Below are positions 17,875-25,805 of a stretch of DNA of 55,060 nt, in pieces (positions within the stretch are counted from its first letter, which is position 1; every line of letters begins with the position of its first letter). A model generated the notes under the pieces. The model worked only from the letters and a program-made list of their open reading frames with translations. It was not told where the DNA came from and searched no databases. The position numbers and the translations under genes are program-made. This stretch comes from VRUE01 sp963807425 (GTDB lineage: Bacteria; Actinomycetota; Thermoleophilia; Solirubrobacterales; 70-9): NCBI GenBank assembly GCA_963807425.1, contig CAWEBZ010000004.1:1-55060 (forward strand). Direction: 5' to 3'.

Positions 17875-19573
17875 GCTTGCGACCCCCACTCGCGCCACGC
17901 CCGCCCTCTCGGTCGAAGGCCTGACCTACTGCTATCCGCACGCGACCCGCGCTGCCCTGACCGACGTCTCGCTGCAGCTCGCCGCGGGAGAGTTCGTTGT
18001 CCTCGCTGGCCGCTCCGCCTGTGGCAAGTCGACCCTGCTGCGCGCCGCTTGCGGCCTCGTCCCTCACTTCCACGGCGGCGAGATCGCCGGCAGCATCAAT
18101 GTCGCCGGCCATGACGCAATCACTGCGGGCCCAGGGGACCTAGCCGCGGTGGTCGGCTATGTCGCCCAGGACCCCGAGACCCAAATCGTCTCGACCACCG
18201 TCGCCGCTGAGATCGAGCTCCCCTTGGAGATGCGAGGCGACGCCCCAGCCTCCCGCGCCCGCGCTGTAGAGGAGGTAGCGCTCGCCCTCGCCATCCCCCA
18301 CCTGCTCGACCGAACCGTCGACACCCTCTCCGGGGGTGAGCTTCAGCGCGTTGCTCTCGCTGCAGCTCTGGTCACTCGCCCCCAGCTCGTACTCCTGGAT
18401 GAGCCCACCTCCCAGCTCGATCCCGTCGCCGGCGATGAGCTGATCTGGCTCCTCCGTCGTCTCAACGAGGAGTGGGGGGTAACGATCCTCCTAGCCGAGC
18501 ACCGCCTAGAGCGCTGTCTCGCAGCCGCCGACCGCGTCGTCGCGATGACCTCGGGTTCCATCTCCTTCGACGGCGCACCCCGCGACTTCCTTGCCTGGGC
18601 CAAAGACGCCGACACTGCCCTGGAGACTCCTGCGGCCCGCCTCTTCTCCCTCGCCGGTATTGAGCCCTTGCCAGTCGGGGTACGCGACGCGCGGCAGCTC
18701 GGGCGGGTGGTGCCGGGGTGGGGTGATCTCCGCAGTGCGGAGGCTGCGAAGGGCAAGGCCTCGACCCTAAGCGCGCTCGATCCCGGCGCCCGAAGCAGCG
18801 CGCAGCGCAAGGAGGGCACCCCACCCCGGCGACAGGACCCGCCCGCCTTTACCGCCCGCGCCCTATGGGTGGAGCTGAACAGAAACGACGTCATGCGCGA
18901 TGTCCTCCGAGGGGTAGACCTGAAGATCCAGGGTGGAGAACGGGTGGCGCTGATGGGAAGGAACGGAGCCGGGAAGAGCACGCTGCTGCGGACGGCCGCA
19001 GGGCTGGCGGAGCCGGTTCGAGGGAAGGTCGAGACGCCTGGCGGCATCGCCCTGCTGACCCAAAACCCAAGCGATTACCTGGTCAGGGAGCGGGTGGGGG
19101 ACGAGCTGCCGGGAGATGCCGGGTTTGCTGCGTTGAAAGTGGTTGGACTCGAGCATGCTGTCGATGTCGATCCGCGCGATCTCTCTGGCGGCGAGCGGCA
19201 GCGGCTGGCTTTGGCGATTGCGCTCGCCGGCCAGACCGACGGGGACGAGCTACCGGGTCTCGTTGCTCTCGATGAGCCGACACGCGGCATGGACCGAGCC
19301 CGCAAGGGCGACCTGGTCGGTTTGATCGGCAACCTGGCAGAGCGTGGCGCAGGCGTCGTCGTCGCTACCCACGATGTCGAGTTCGCCGCGACCTTCGCCG
19401 AGCGGGTCGTGCTTCTCGGCGACGGGGTCACGATCGCCGACGGTCCGGCGGCGGAGGTCCTCTCTGGCGGCTGGTACTTCGCCACCGAGGTCGCTCGCGT
19501 CCTCGATTGCCCCGGTGTCGTCACTCCCGAGCAAGGCGCGGAGCTGCTGCGTGGCAGTGGGGGAGAGGGCTGA
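17867..19573 (+). CDS. ecfA: fused duplicate ECF ATPase (EcfA-EcfA')
   Basis: 568 residues from ATG 17867, overlapping ecfT by 8 nt. There are two complete ABC domains. The first has Walker A GRSACGKSTLL (about residue 48), signature LSGGELQRVAL (about 156) and Walker B LVLLDEPTSQLD. The second has GRNGAGKSTLL (about 365), LSGGERQRLAL (about 440) and LVALDEPTRGMD. A linker of roughly 60 residues (about 280-340), rich in Ser, Ala and Arg, joins them. ATP hydrolysis by this pair drives the importer; fusion makes the heterodimer obligatory. The stop overlaps the S-component start (TGATG). Confidence 0.93.
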   Translation: MPELATPTRATPALSVEGLTYCYPHATRAALTDVSLQLAAGEFVVLAGRSACGKSTLLRAACGLVPHFHGGEIAGSINVAGHDAITAGPGDLAAVVGYVAQDPETQIVSTTVAAEIELPLEMRGDAPASRARAVEEVALALAIPHLLDRTVDTLSGGELQRVALAAALVTRPQLVLLDEPTSQLDPVAGDELIWLLRRLNEEWGVTILLAEHRLERCLAAADRVVAMTSGSISFDGAPRDFLAWAKDADTALETPAARLFSLAGIEPLPVGVRDARQLGRVVPGWGDLRSAEAAKGKASTLSALDPGARSSAQRKEGTPPRRQDPPAFTARALWVELNRNDVMRDVLRGVDLKIQGGERVALMGRNGAGKSTLLRTAAGLAEPVRGKVETPGGIALLTQNPSDYLVRERVGDELPGDAGFAALKVVGLEHAVDVDPRDLSGGERQRLALAIALAGQTDGDELPGLVALDEPTRGMDRARKGDLVGLIGNLAERGAGVVVATHDVEFAATFAERVVLLGDGVTIADGPAAEVLSGGWYFATEVARVLDCPGVVTPEQGAELLRGSGGEG

Positions 19574-21450
19574 TGTCCTGGGAGATGGCGAGCTTCCTGA
19601 TCCTTGCCGCAGTCCTGCTCGGCGGCTTCGCCTGGTACGAGCGCTCGCGGCCGCCATCGCAGGTGGTGGCGCTGGTCGCGGCGCTTGCTGCGCTGGCGAT
19701 CGCCGGTCGCATCGCCTTCGCCGCGTTCCCCAACGTCAAGCCGACCACGGACATCGTCGTCTTCGCCGGCTATGCGCTCGGCCCGGCCCCCGGTTTTGCG
19801 GTTGGGGCGCTGACCGGCCTCGTCTCCAACTTCTGGTTCGGCCAGGGCCCGTGGACCCCCTGGCAGATGGTCGGCTGGGGCCTCTGCGGCGTGCTTGGCG
19901 CGGCGCTGGCGCTCGGCGGGCGCAGGGCCGGCCGGGTGACTCTTGCCATGGCCTGCGGCTTCGCTGGCATTGCGTACGGCGTCCTGCTGAACTTCTCCCT
20001 AATGGCGACCTACGGAGGAGACCTCTCGCTCGAGCGCTTCCTTGTGCTGCAGTCTCGTGCTGTGCCCTTCGATGCTGCTCACGCAATCGGCAACGTCGTG
20101 CTCGCCCTCGTCGCCGGCCCGGCGATGGTGCGGATGCTGATCCGCTTCCGCGAGCGGTTCGAGTGGCGCACGCCCGCGGTTGCCACCACCCTGCTCGTCG
20201 CCCTCGTCGTGCTGCCGGCGCTCATGCCCGCGCCGGCCAAGGCGGCGGAAGCCAGCGGCGCGGAGAGTTGGCTGGAATCCATGCAGAACTTGGACGGCGG
20301 GTTCGGATCCTCCTCCGGCGACGATTCGAGCGCCGCGATCACCGGCTGGGCGATGCTGGGGTTGGAGGCTGCCGGCACCAACCCGCTCGACGTTGCGCGC
20401 TTTGGGCGGACGCCGGTCGACTTCCTGCGCGCCAACATCAAGGAAGTGAGCAGCGCGGGGGACATCTCTCGCACGATCGTCGCCCTCGACGGAGCCGGGG
20501 TCAACCCGCGCTCGCTCGGCGGTCGCAACCTCGTTGCCGAGCTGCTCGAACGCCGCCGCAAAGACGGCTCCTTCGAGGGCTGGCCGGGGACGACATCGTT
20601 CAGCGTGATCGCCCTGCGCGCCGCCGGCGCGACGGGCGGGCTCGAGAAGACCCTGTCCTGGCTGCGCGATGCGCAGAACGAAGACGGCGGCTGGGGCGAC
20701 GTCCCGGGTGCTCCCAGCAACGCCGATGTGACTGGGGCTGCGATGCAGGCGCTGGCCGGCTCCAAAGCCGCCGACCGCGGTCTCTCCTACCTGCGCAGTG
20801 CCCAGCGACCCGGCGGCGGCTTCGCCCTCGGCGGCTCGGGCGGGGTCAACTCGCAATCGACCGCCTGGGCGGTCCAGGGAATGCTTGCCGCCGGCGCGGA
20901 CCCCGCCTCGGTCCGGGCCGGCGGGAAGAACGCCCTCGACTATCTTGCTGCACGCCAGGCTGCCGACGGCCACTACACGTACTCCGCCTCCAGCGACCAG
21001 ACCCCGGTCTGGGTGACCGGCGAGGTGATCGTTGCCGTTGCTGGCCAGACCTTCCCGGTCCCGGTGCCGCCGAGAGAGCCCGCGGGTGCCCCCAAAGTCG
21101 AGGGTGGGAGCGAGGTGCTGACGCCGGATGTCACGACCCCGCCGAGCTTCTCTCCGGTGGCGCCGCCGTCATCTGCAGGTGGTGTCGACGCCCCGCCTGA
21201 GAGCTTTACGCCGCCGGCCCCGCCGGCGCTGGGAGCGCCGGCGAGCCCTCCATCGGGATCCGGCGCAGAGGGCAGCGGAGCGGTTCCCGCCCCACCGTCG
21301 ACCTCGACCGCCGATGCGGAGCTGGCGCCTGTGGCTGCGGCCGATGAGGGCGAGGGCTCCTCTCCCTTGGCTCCGCTTGGGGTCGGCCTCGCCAGCGGCG
21401 GCCTTGCGCTCGGCAGCGTCCTCCTGCTCGGCCGGCGCTTCGGCTGGTAG
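19573..21450 (+). CDS. ECF S component fused to six-repeat alpha/alpha toroid (transcobalamin-like)
   Basis: 625 residues. Residues about 1-200 form a six-helix S component with PNVKPTTDIVVFAGYALGPA and SNFWFGQGPWTPWQM, a pattern I associate with cobalamin-type S proteins. A further hydrophobic stretch ends in PAPAKAAEAS, which could be cut by signal peptidase. Residues about 235-495 hold six prenyltransferase/squalene-cyclase-like helix-pair repeats (MQNLDGGFGSSS, RRKDGSFEGWPG, AQNEDGGWGDVPG, AQRPGGGFALGG, RQAADGHYTYS and one degenerate), the same count as in the alpha6/alpha6 barrel of intrinsic factor. A Pro/Ser/Ala-rich linker and a C-terminal membrane helix (GVGLASGGLALGSVLLLG) follow. 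This gives one membrane protein with transport and extracellular capture parts. Confidence 0.85.
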   Translation: MSWEMASFLILAAVLLGGFAWYERSRPPSQVVALVAALAALAIAGRIAFAAFPNVKPTTDIVVFAGYALGPAPGFAVGALTGLVSNFWFGQGPWTPWQMVGWGLCGVLGAALALGGRRAGRVTLAMACGFAGIAYGVLLNFSLMATYGGDLSLERFLVLQSRAVPFDAAHAIGNVVLALVAGPAMVRMLIRFRERFEWRTPAVATTLLVALVVLPALMPAPAKAAEASGAESWLESMQNLDGGFGSSSGDDSSAAITGWAMLGLEAAGTNPLDVARFGRTPVDFLRANIKEVSSAGDISRTIVALDGAGVNPRSLGGRNLVAELLERRRKDGSFEGWPGTTSFSVIALRAAGATGGLEKTLSWLRDAQNEDGGWGDVPGAPSNADVTGAAMQALAGSKAADRGLSYLRSAQRPGGGFALGGSGGVNSQSTAWAVQGMLAAGADPASVRAGGKNALDYLAARQAADGHYTYSASSDQTPVWVTGEVIVAVAGQTFPVPVPPREPAGAPKVEGGSEVLTPDVTTPPSFSPVAPPSSAGGVDAPPESFTPPAPPALGAPASPPSGSGAEGSGAVPAPPSTSTADAELAPVAAADEGEGSSPLAPLGVGLASGGLALGSVLLLGRRFGW

Positions 21451-21477
21451 CCGCGGCGAGGCGGCTATGTTCTCCCC

Positions 21478-21987
21478 GTGGACGTAGAGACCGCGATCAG
21501 GACCCGTCGCACCCACAAGGCCTTCGGCCCGGAGAGGCTTGAGCGCGAGGAGATCCTCGATCTGCTCGAGCTGGCGGGGTGGGCGCCGAACCACCATCTC
21601 ACCGCACCCTGGCGCTTTCGCGTGGTCGGCCCAGGGGCTCTGGAACGGCTGAAGGAGGCGGCTGGGCCCGAGGGGGCCGCCAAGCTCGACCGCGCTCCGA
21701 CCCTGGTCGTCGTCTCCTGCCTGCTCGGCGGCGAGCCCGTCCAGGACGAGGAGGACCTGCATGCCACCGCCGTCGCCTCCTACATCGTGCTGCTTGCCGC
21801 CCACGCCCGCGGCCTCGCTGGCTACTGGCGCACCCCGTCGCTGCTGCGCGGAGCGGAGGGACTGGAGGCGGTGGGCCTGCCGTCGCAGGAGCGCTTCGTC
21901 GGCCTTCTGCACCTCGGCCGGCCGCGCCAGGAACAGGCGCCGCCCCCACGCCCCCCGGTCGAGCAGACGACGATCTTCCTGGACTGA
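21478..21987 (+). CDS. nitroreductase-family flavoprotein
   Basis: 169 residues from a GTG, 27 nt after the S component. FMN-binding nitroreductase motifs are AIRTRRTHKAFGPERLEREE at the N-terminus and LAGWAPNHHLTAPWRFRVV (about residues 36-54), with the later helix HATAVASYIVLLAAHARGLA and the usual C-terminal GLLHLGRP. The NHHLTAPWRF pattern is YdjA-like, not that of BluB, the flavin-consuming enzyme that makes dimethylbenzimidazole. A link to cobalamin is therefore only positional. It may be read through from the riboswitch operon. The stop overlaps glpD's start (TGATG). Physiological substrate unknown. Confidence 0.85.
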   Translation: MDVETAIRTRRTHKAFGPERLEREEILDLLELAGWAPNHHLTAPWRFRVVGPGALERLKEAAGPEGAAKLDRAPTLVVVSCLLGGEPVQDEEDLHATAVASYIVLLAAHARGLAGYWRTPSLLRGAEGLEAVGLPSQERFVGLLHLGRPRQEQAPPPRPPVEQTTIFLD

Positions 21988-23657
21988 TGCTCACCCGCGC
22001 CACAGCCATCGAGTCGATTGCCGGCCAGCGCTTCGAGGTGGTGGTGATCGGCGGCGGGATCACCGGGGCCGGCGTGGCGCTCGACGCCGCCGCACGTGGC
22101 TACTCGGTGGCGCTGCTCGAGCGTGGCGACTACGCGATTGGCACCTCCAGCCGCTCCTCGAAGATGGTCCACGGCGGCCTGCGCTACCTGCAGAACCTCG
22201 ACCTGGGGCTGGTCCGCGAGGCGCTGCTGGAGCGCCAGCTGATGGTCCAGCTGGCGCCGCACCTGGTCTACCCGACCCCGTTTCTGGTCCCTGCCCTGGG
22301 CGAGGAGCGCCGCGACCGCCGCCTCGGCCTCGGCCTCAACATGTACGACGTGATGGCGACGACGCGGGTCGGTCGCGCCCGGCGCGAGATGCGCTCGGCC
22401 AAGGAAGAGGACGAGGACTTCTACTGGTCGCCGGACCGCCACCGCACGATCGACCGCGACGAGGTGCTGGAGATGATGCCGGCGCTGGAGCCGCGCAAGC
22501 CGAAGAACGCCTACCTCTTCTACGACTGCCAAACCGACGACGTTCGCCTGACCCTGACGATCCTCGGCGAGGCCGAGCGCTTCGGCGCGGTGATGTTGAA
22601 CGGAGCCGAGGTGACCGAGGTACTGGAAAGCAAGGGGCGTGCTGCCGGCGTCGCCTTCACCGAGGCCGAGTCGGGGGAGAGGCTCGAGGTCGAAGCAGAG
22701 AACGTCATCAACGCGACGGGCGTCTGGGCCGACCGCATCCGTCCCGAGGAGGTGGTCGAGGAGGAGGACGTGCCACGGATCTCGCCCAGCCGCGGCACCC
22801 ATGTGCTGATCGACCGCGCCGATCTCTCCACTGGCAGCGCCGCCTGCATCGTCCCCGCCGGTGAAGGCCGGGCGATCTTCGCCCTGCCTTGGTACGGGCG
22901 CACCCTGATCGGCACCACCGACAACGACTTCGACGGCGACATCGACCACCCTCATCCGGGCGATGGCGACATCGAGTACCTGCTCGACGCGGTCAACGAG
23001 TTCTTCGGTGCCTCGTTGGGACGATCCGACCTGGTCGGCGCCTATGCCGGCGTCCGCCCGCTCATCGCCACCGGAGATCCGAAGAAGTCGGTCGACATCT
23101 CGCGCAAGGCGGAGCTCTATGAGACCTCGTCGGGGATGCTGACGATCACCGGCGGCAAGCTGACGACCTGGCGGCGGATGGCCAAGCAGACGGTCGATCG
23201 CCTGGTCGAGCGCGCGGGCCGCGAGGCCTCCTGCCACACCGCCGAGATCCCGCTTGGGATGGAGGCCCGACCCGAGGACCTGCAGGCGCCCGACGGCGTC
23301 GGCGAGGACTCGATCTCCCAGCTCGCGTTCCGCTACGGGCATGCTGCACGCGCGGTTCTCGCCCTTGCCAAGGAGCAGCCGAAGCTGGCTGCGCCGATCG
23401 TCCCCGGCCGTCCCGATCTGCTCGCCGAGGCGGTGATCGCCGCCAGGCTCGAGCAGGCGCGCTGTGTCGCCGACGTCCTCCTGCGCCGTACCCGTCTGGG
23501 GATCCTCGCCGCGCCGCAGCTGCGCAGCGCCGACTCGGTGCGGCCGGTTGCCGAGGCGATGGGCGCGGAGCTCGGCTGGTCACGGCGCCAGGTCAAGCGC
23601 GAGGCCGAGGCCTGGCCCCTCGCAGCGGCCGAGGCGGGGGTCGATCCAGCCGGTTGA
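21987..23657 (+). CDS. glpD: aerobic glycerol-3-phosphate dehydrogenase
   Basis: 556 residues. The FAD-binding Rossmann motif is VVVIGGGITGAGVALDAA, followed by the GlpD-specific GTSSRSSKMVHGGLRYLQ (about residues 53-70). Later segments include GRTLIGTTDNDFDGD, the GxRPL-type region YAGVRPLIA and the C-terminal GKLTTWRRMAKQTVD, then the helical DAO_C domain (QLAFRYGHAARAVLALA). It oxidises sn-glycerol-3-phosphate to dihydroxyacetone phosphate, feeding electrons to the quinone pool at the membrane. The start overlaps the nitroreductase stop. No glycerol kinase or facilitator is adjacent. Confidence 0.93.
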   Translation: MLTRATAIESIAGQRFEVVVIGGGITGAGVALDAAARGYSVALLERGDYAIGTSSRSSKMVHGGLRYLQNLDLGLVREALLERQLMVQLAPHLVYPTPFLVPALGEERRDRRLGLGLNMYDVMATTRVGRARREMRSAKEEDEDFYWSPDRHRTIDRDEVLEMMPALEPRKPKNAYLFYDCQTDDVRLTLTILGEAERFGAVMLNGAEVTEVLESKGRAAGVAFTEAESGERLEVEAENVINATGVWADRIRPEEVVEEEDVPRISPSRGTHVLIDRADLSTGSAACIVPAGEGRAIFALPWYGRTLIGTTDNDFDGDIDHPHPGDGDIEYLLDAVNEFFGASLGRSDLVGAYAGVRPLIATGDPKKSVDISRKAELYETSSGMLTITGGKLTTWRRMAKQTVDRLVERAGREASCHTAEIPLGMEARPEDLQAPDGVGEDSISQLAFRYGHAARAVLALAKEQPKLAAPIVPGRPDLLAEAVIAARLEQARCVADVLLRRTRLGILAAPQLRSADSVRPVAEAMGAELGWSRRQVKREAEAWPLAAAEAGVDPAG

Positions 23658-23673
23658 ATAACCTGCCGCCTCG

Positions 23674-24441
23674 ATGACGAAGACTGAGCTGGAGTCCAAG
23701 CACCTGTCCGAGCTGCACTCTCTCGCCGCTGAGGCCGGCGTGCCGCGGTATCGCATGCTGCGCCGCGAGGAGCTGATCGAGAAGCTGCTCGACGGCGACG
23801 GTGGTGGAGGAGAGAAGCCGGCGCCGAAACGCGAGCGGCCGCCGCGCCGCCGCCGTGAGCGCCCCGCGAAAGCGACTCCCAAGCCCGCGAGTACGGAGTC
23901 GCGGCCCGAGCCCAAGCCTGTCGCCGCAGAGCCCAAGCCTTCGCCCGAATCGGATCGGCCGAAACGGCGCCGGCGCCGGCGCCGTTTCGGCCGCAAGGGC
24001 AAGGGCCTGCACATCCAGGACCTGCTGCTGCCGGCCCGCACCCGCCAGGCGCTCGTCTACGGCGAGAGCCGGGCCGCTTGCACCACGCTCCTACGCGAGC
24101 TCGCGGGCGAGCTGGCGAGCGCTTCCAACGGGCCCGATCCGATCGCCCTGCTCGTCGACCCCAGCCCCGAGGAGCTCGCCGACTGGAAGCGCGAGGCGCC
24201 CCAGGCCGAGATCGTCGCGGCCGGCCAGGCTCGCCACGCGAGCGACGCGCTGGCGCAGGCGGCCCGCCGTGCCGAGGGGGGCGAAGACGTGATCCTGCTG
24301 GTTGATTCGCTGAGCCGCTTCGAGCAGGCCTTCGGTGACGCCGACGGGGCGAAGAACCTGTTCGACGCTGGCCTCGAGCTGGGACGTGCGAGCAGCGGCT
24401 CTCTGACCGTGGTCGCTGCCCTAGAGCAGCAGCAGTCCTAG
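23674..24441 (+). CDS. Rho-N protein with degenerate Rho-like ATPase core
   Basis: 255 residues. Residues about 5-40 match the Rho N-terminal domain (HLSELHSLAAEAGVPRYRML). A long Pro/Lys/Arg/Glu-rich linker (about 45-110) ends in seven consecutive arginines. The rest (about 112-255) follows the start of Rho's ATPase domain: DLLLPARTRQALVYG at the approach to the P-loop, GESRAACTTLLRELA where Rho has a glycine-rich loop with the catalytic Lys, and DVILLVDSLSRFEQAFGD where Rho has its Walker B. It stops after GSLTVVAALEQQQS, before the R-loop and arginine finger. The P-loop lysine is absent. It is likely an RNA-binding relative of Rho without ATPase activity; function is unknown. Confidence 0.75.
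   Translation: MTKTELESKHLSELHSLAAEAGVPRYRMLRREELIEKLLDGDGGGGEKPAPKRERPPRRRRERPAKATPKPASTESRPEPKPVAAEPKPSPESDRPKRRRRRRRFGRKGKGLHIQDLLLPARTRQALVYGESRAACTTLLRELAGELASASNGPDPIALLVDPSPEELADWKREAPQAEIVAAGQARHASDALAQAARRAEGGEDVILLVDSLSRFEQAFGDADGAKNLFDAGLELGRASSGSLTVVAALEQQQS
23956..23993. repeat. 38-bp perfect palindrome inside the Rho-like gene
   Basis: The left arm CGGCCGAAACGGCGCCGGC (23956-23974) is the exact reverse complement of the next 19 nt (23975-23993), with no spacer. It encodes the poly-arginine end of the linker. The mRNA would form a very stable hairpin, and the DNA could extrude a cruciform. Confidence 0.9.
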
Positions 24442-24457
24442 CTTTGGGTCGCCGCCG

Positions 24458-24925
24458 CTAGCGCCGGTAGGCGATGCGGCGCCAGGAGGGCTCTTTGGAG
24501 AGCTCGATCAGCTCGGAGCTGCGGTCCGGCTGCACGTAGCCGAAAGTCTGGGTGCTCTCGTCGAAGACGACGTCGAGCTCACCCTCCTTGACCCGCTGGT
24601 CCAGCCAGGCACCACGGAAGACGAGGCGGCGCAGCCAGTGGACGAGGCTGCGGTTGGCGGGGCCAACGAGGTCGTCCCAGTTCTCGTTGATGTGCTCGCC
24701 GAGGTGTGAGCTCGGCTCGGCGATCTCACCGCTGACGGCGAGATCGAGAAGGTCGTCGAGCTCCTCCTGGCTCAGTCCCTGTTCGACGAAGCCGAGCTTG
24801 ACGGCGGCCTGCTCGACGCGCTGGCCGAAGTCCTCCTCGTTGAAGGCGAAGCGAAGCTCCCCGTACTCGAGCACGTAATCGGAGCCAGACTCGTAGTTCC
24901 CTCTGCGGGTCGTTTTCTTATCCAC
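24458..24925 (-). CDS. hypothetical protein
   Basis: 155 residues, acidic and apparently soluble. No family was recognised. It contains YGELRFAFNEEDFGQRVEQA near the N-terminus, a helix-rich middle (LSQEELDDLLDLAVSGEIAE, WDDLVGPANRSLVHWLRRLV) and a short beta-like C-terminus (GELDVVFDESTQTFGYVQ). It converges with the Rho-like gene 16 nt away, so the two 3' ends probably share a termination region. The upstream gap 24926-25099 holds no gene I can support and should contain its promoter. Confidence 0.65.
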   Translation of the reverse strand: MDKKTTRRGNYESGSDYVLEYGELRFAFNEEDFGQRVEQAAVKLGFVEQGLSQEELDDLLDLAVSGEIAEPSSHLGEHINENWDDLVGPANRSLVHWLRRLVFRGAWLDQRVKEGELDVVFDESTQTFGYVQPDRSSELIELSKEPSWRRIAYRR

Positions 24926-25099
24926 GGTTGAAGCCCATCGGCTCTCGCAAGCCCAGCGGGAGCAGGTGCTGGATCATGCCGATCATCGTAATCAGCTGCC
25001 CTGCGTGTCCGTGCCTGAACGAGGGTTTGCACCGCGCGGGCCGCCAGTAGGTCATAGCGAGATAGGGGAGAGGCAGCGCATCCGTCTGCTTGAAGGGCC

Positions 25100-25432
25100 A
25101 TGGAGAGATCGTCACTGGCCTCTCGCCTTTCTCGTCTTCCGGTTGCGACCGTCCTCGGTGTCGAGGTTCGCGAAGCGACGAGCTTCAGGGCGCGGCTGCT
25201 CGGCCTCGCCCTGCTCGACCGGCGAGAGGCGGGTGCGGGCCTGCTGATCCCAAGCTGTTCGAGCATCCACACGCTTGGCATGCGCTTCCCGCTCGACGTC
25301 TTTCTCCTCGACGGGAGCGGCGCGGTCGTTGCCCTGCACCGCAACATCGGGCCTCGCCGGTTTCTCTTCGATGCCGCGGCTGCCGCCGTGCTTGAGGTCC
25401 CGAGTGTGGTTTCTGCGGCCGTTGCGGCTTAG
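25100..25432 (+). CDS. DUF192 family protein
   Basis: 110 residues from an ATG without a strong ribosome binding site. It has the family core: ATSFRARLLGLALLDRREAG, then GLLIPSCSSIHTLGMRFPLD, then VFLLDGSGAVVALHRNIGP and the C-terminal AAVLEVPSVVS. DUF192 proteins are small beta-rich domains of unknown function. In many bacteria they are exported, but this one has no signal peptide. In actinobacteria they often lie near Tad/Flp pilus genes (general knowledge), which fits the operon starting at 26211. It overlaps tail-to-tail by 4 nt with the XRE regulator. Confidence 0.8.
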   Translation: MERSSLASRLSRLPVATVLGVEVREATSFRARLLGLALLDRREAGAGLLIPSCSSIHTLGMRFPLDVFLLDGSGAVVALHRNIGPRRFLFDAAAAAVLEVPSVVSAAVAA

Positions 25433-25698
25433 CTGGGCCTGGACTTGTCCTGGATCTTGTCGGCGAGGGTGGTGAGGCGACCGACCCGAGTGTCCAGGGC
25501 TGCCGCGAGTTTCAGCAGGGTTGCGTAGCTCGGGTTGCGGACGCCGCGCTCCAAGCCGCCGATATGGGTCGGATGAACATCTGAGGCGTCGGCGAGCGCT
25601 TCCTGGCTTAAGCCCGCGTTCTTGCGGAGTTGTTGGATCGCCGCGCCGAGAGCGGCGTGCTCAGATGAGCGTGGCTGAGCCTTCCGGCGGGGCGGCAT
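25429..25698 (-). CDS. XRE-family HTH regulator
   Basis: 89 residues with a single helix-turn-helix domain at about residues 17-72: LGAAIQQLRKNAGLSQEALA, then DASDVHPTHIGGLERGVRNP, then SYATLLKLAAALDT. The C-terminal 20 residues are basic. It is a small DNA-binding repressor type with no ligand domain. It is divergent from the HTH gene at 25806, with an imperfect palindrome between them that is a candidate operator. Confidence 0.87.
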   Translation of the reverse strand: MPPRRKAQPRSSEHAALGAAIQQLRKNAGLSQEALADASDVHPTHIGGLERGVRNPSYATLLKLAAALDTRVGRLTTLADKIQDKSRPS

Positions 25699-25733
25699 GG
25701 GTCGAGCACACTGCCGAACCCACGCATTTATTG

Positions 25734-25753
25734 TTAGAGCATATATACTCTAA
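25734..25753. promoter_or_regulatory. AT-rich palindrome between divergent regulators
   Basis: TTAGAG and CTCTAA flank CATATATA; 18 of 20 positions are symmetric. It lies 35 nt upstream of the XRE gene start and about 50 nt before the HTH gene, in a strikingly AT-rich stretch within GC-rich surroundings. It is a likely operator and promoter region for one or both genes. Confidence 0.55.
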
Positions 25754-25805
25754 AGTGAGTTTTCAGTCAGTTTTTATGGATCTCGTCCAGGTCGGTGGTG
25801 GCGCC

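Noticed and set aside
21478..21987. BluB (dimethylbenzimidazole synthase) next to the B12 operon
   Set aside because: The N-terminal motif is NHHLTAPWRF, as in YdjA-like nitroreductases, not the BluB pattern; the protein is also short.
21822..23342. Long minus-strand frame opposite glpD
   Set aside because: Shadow frame; the plus strand encodes a complete GlpD with all motifs.
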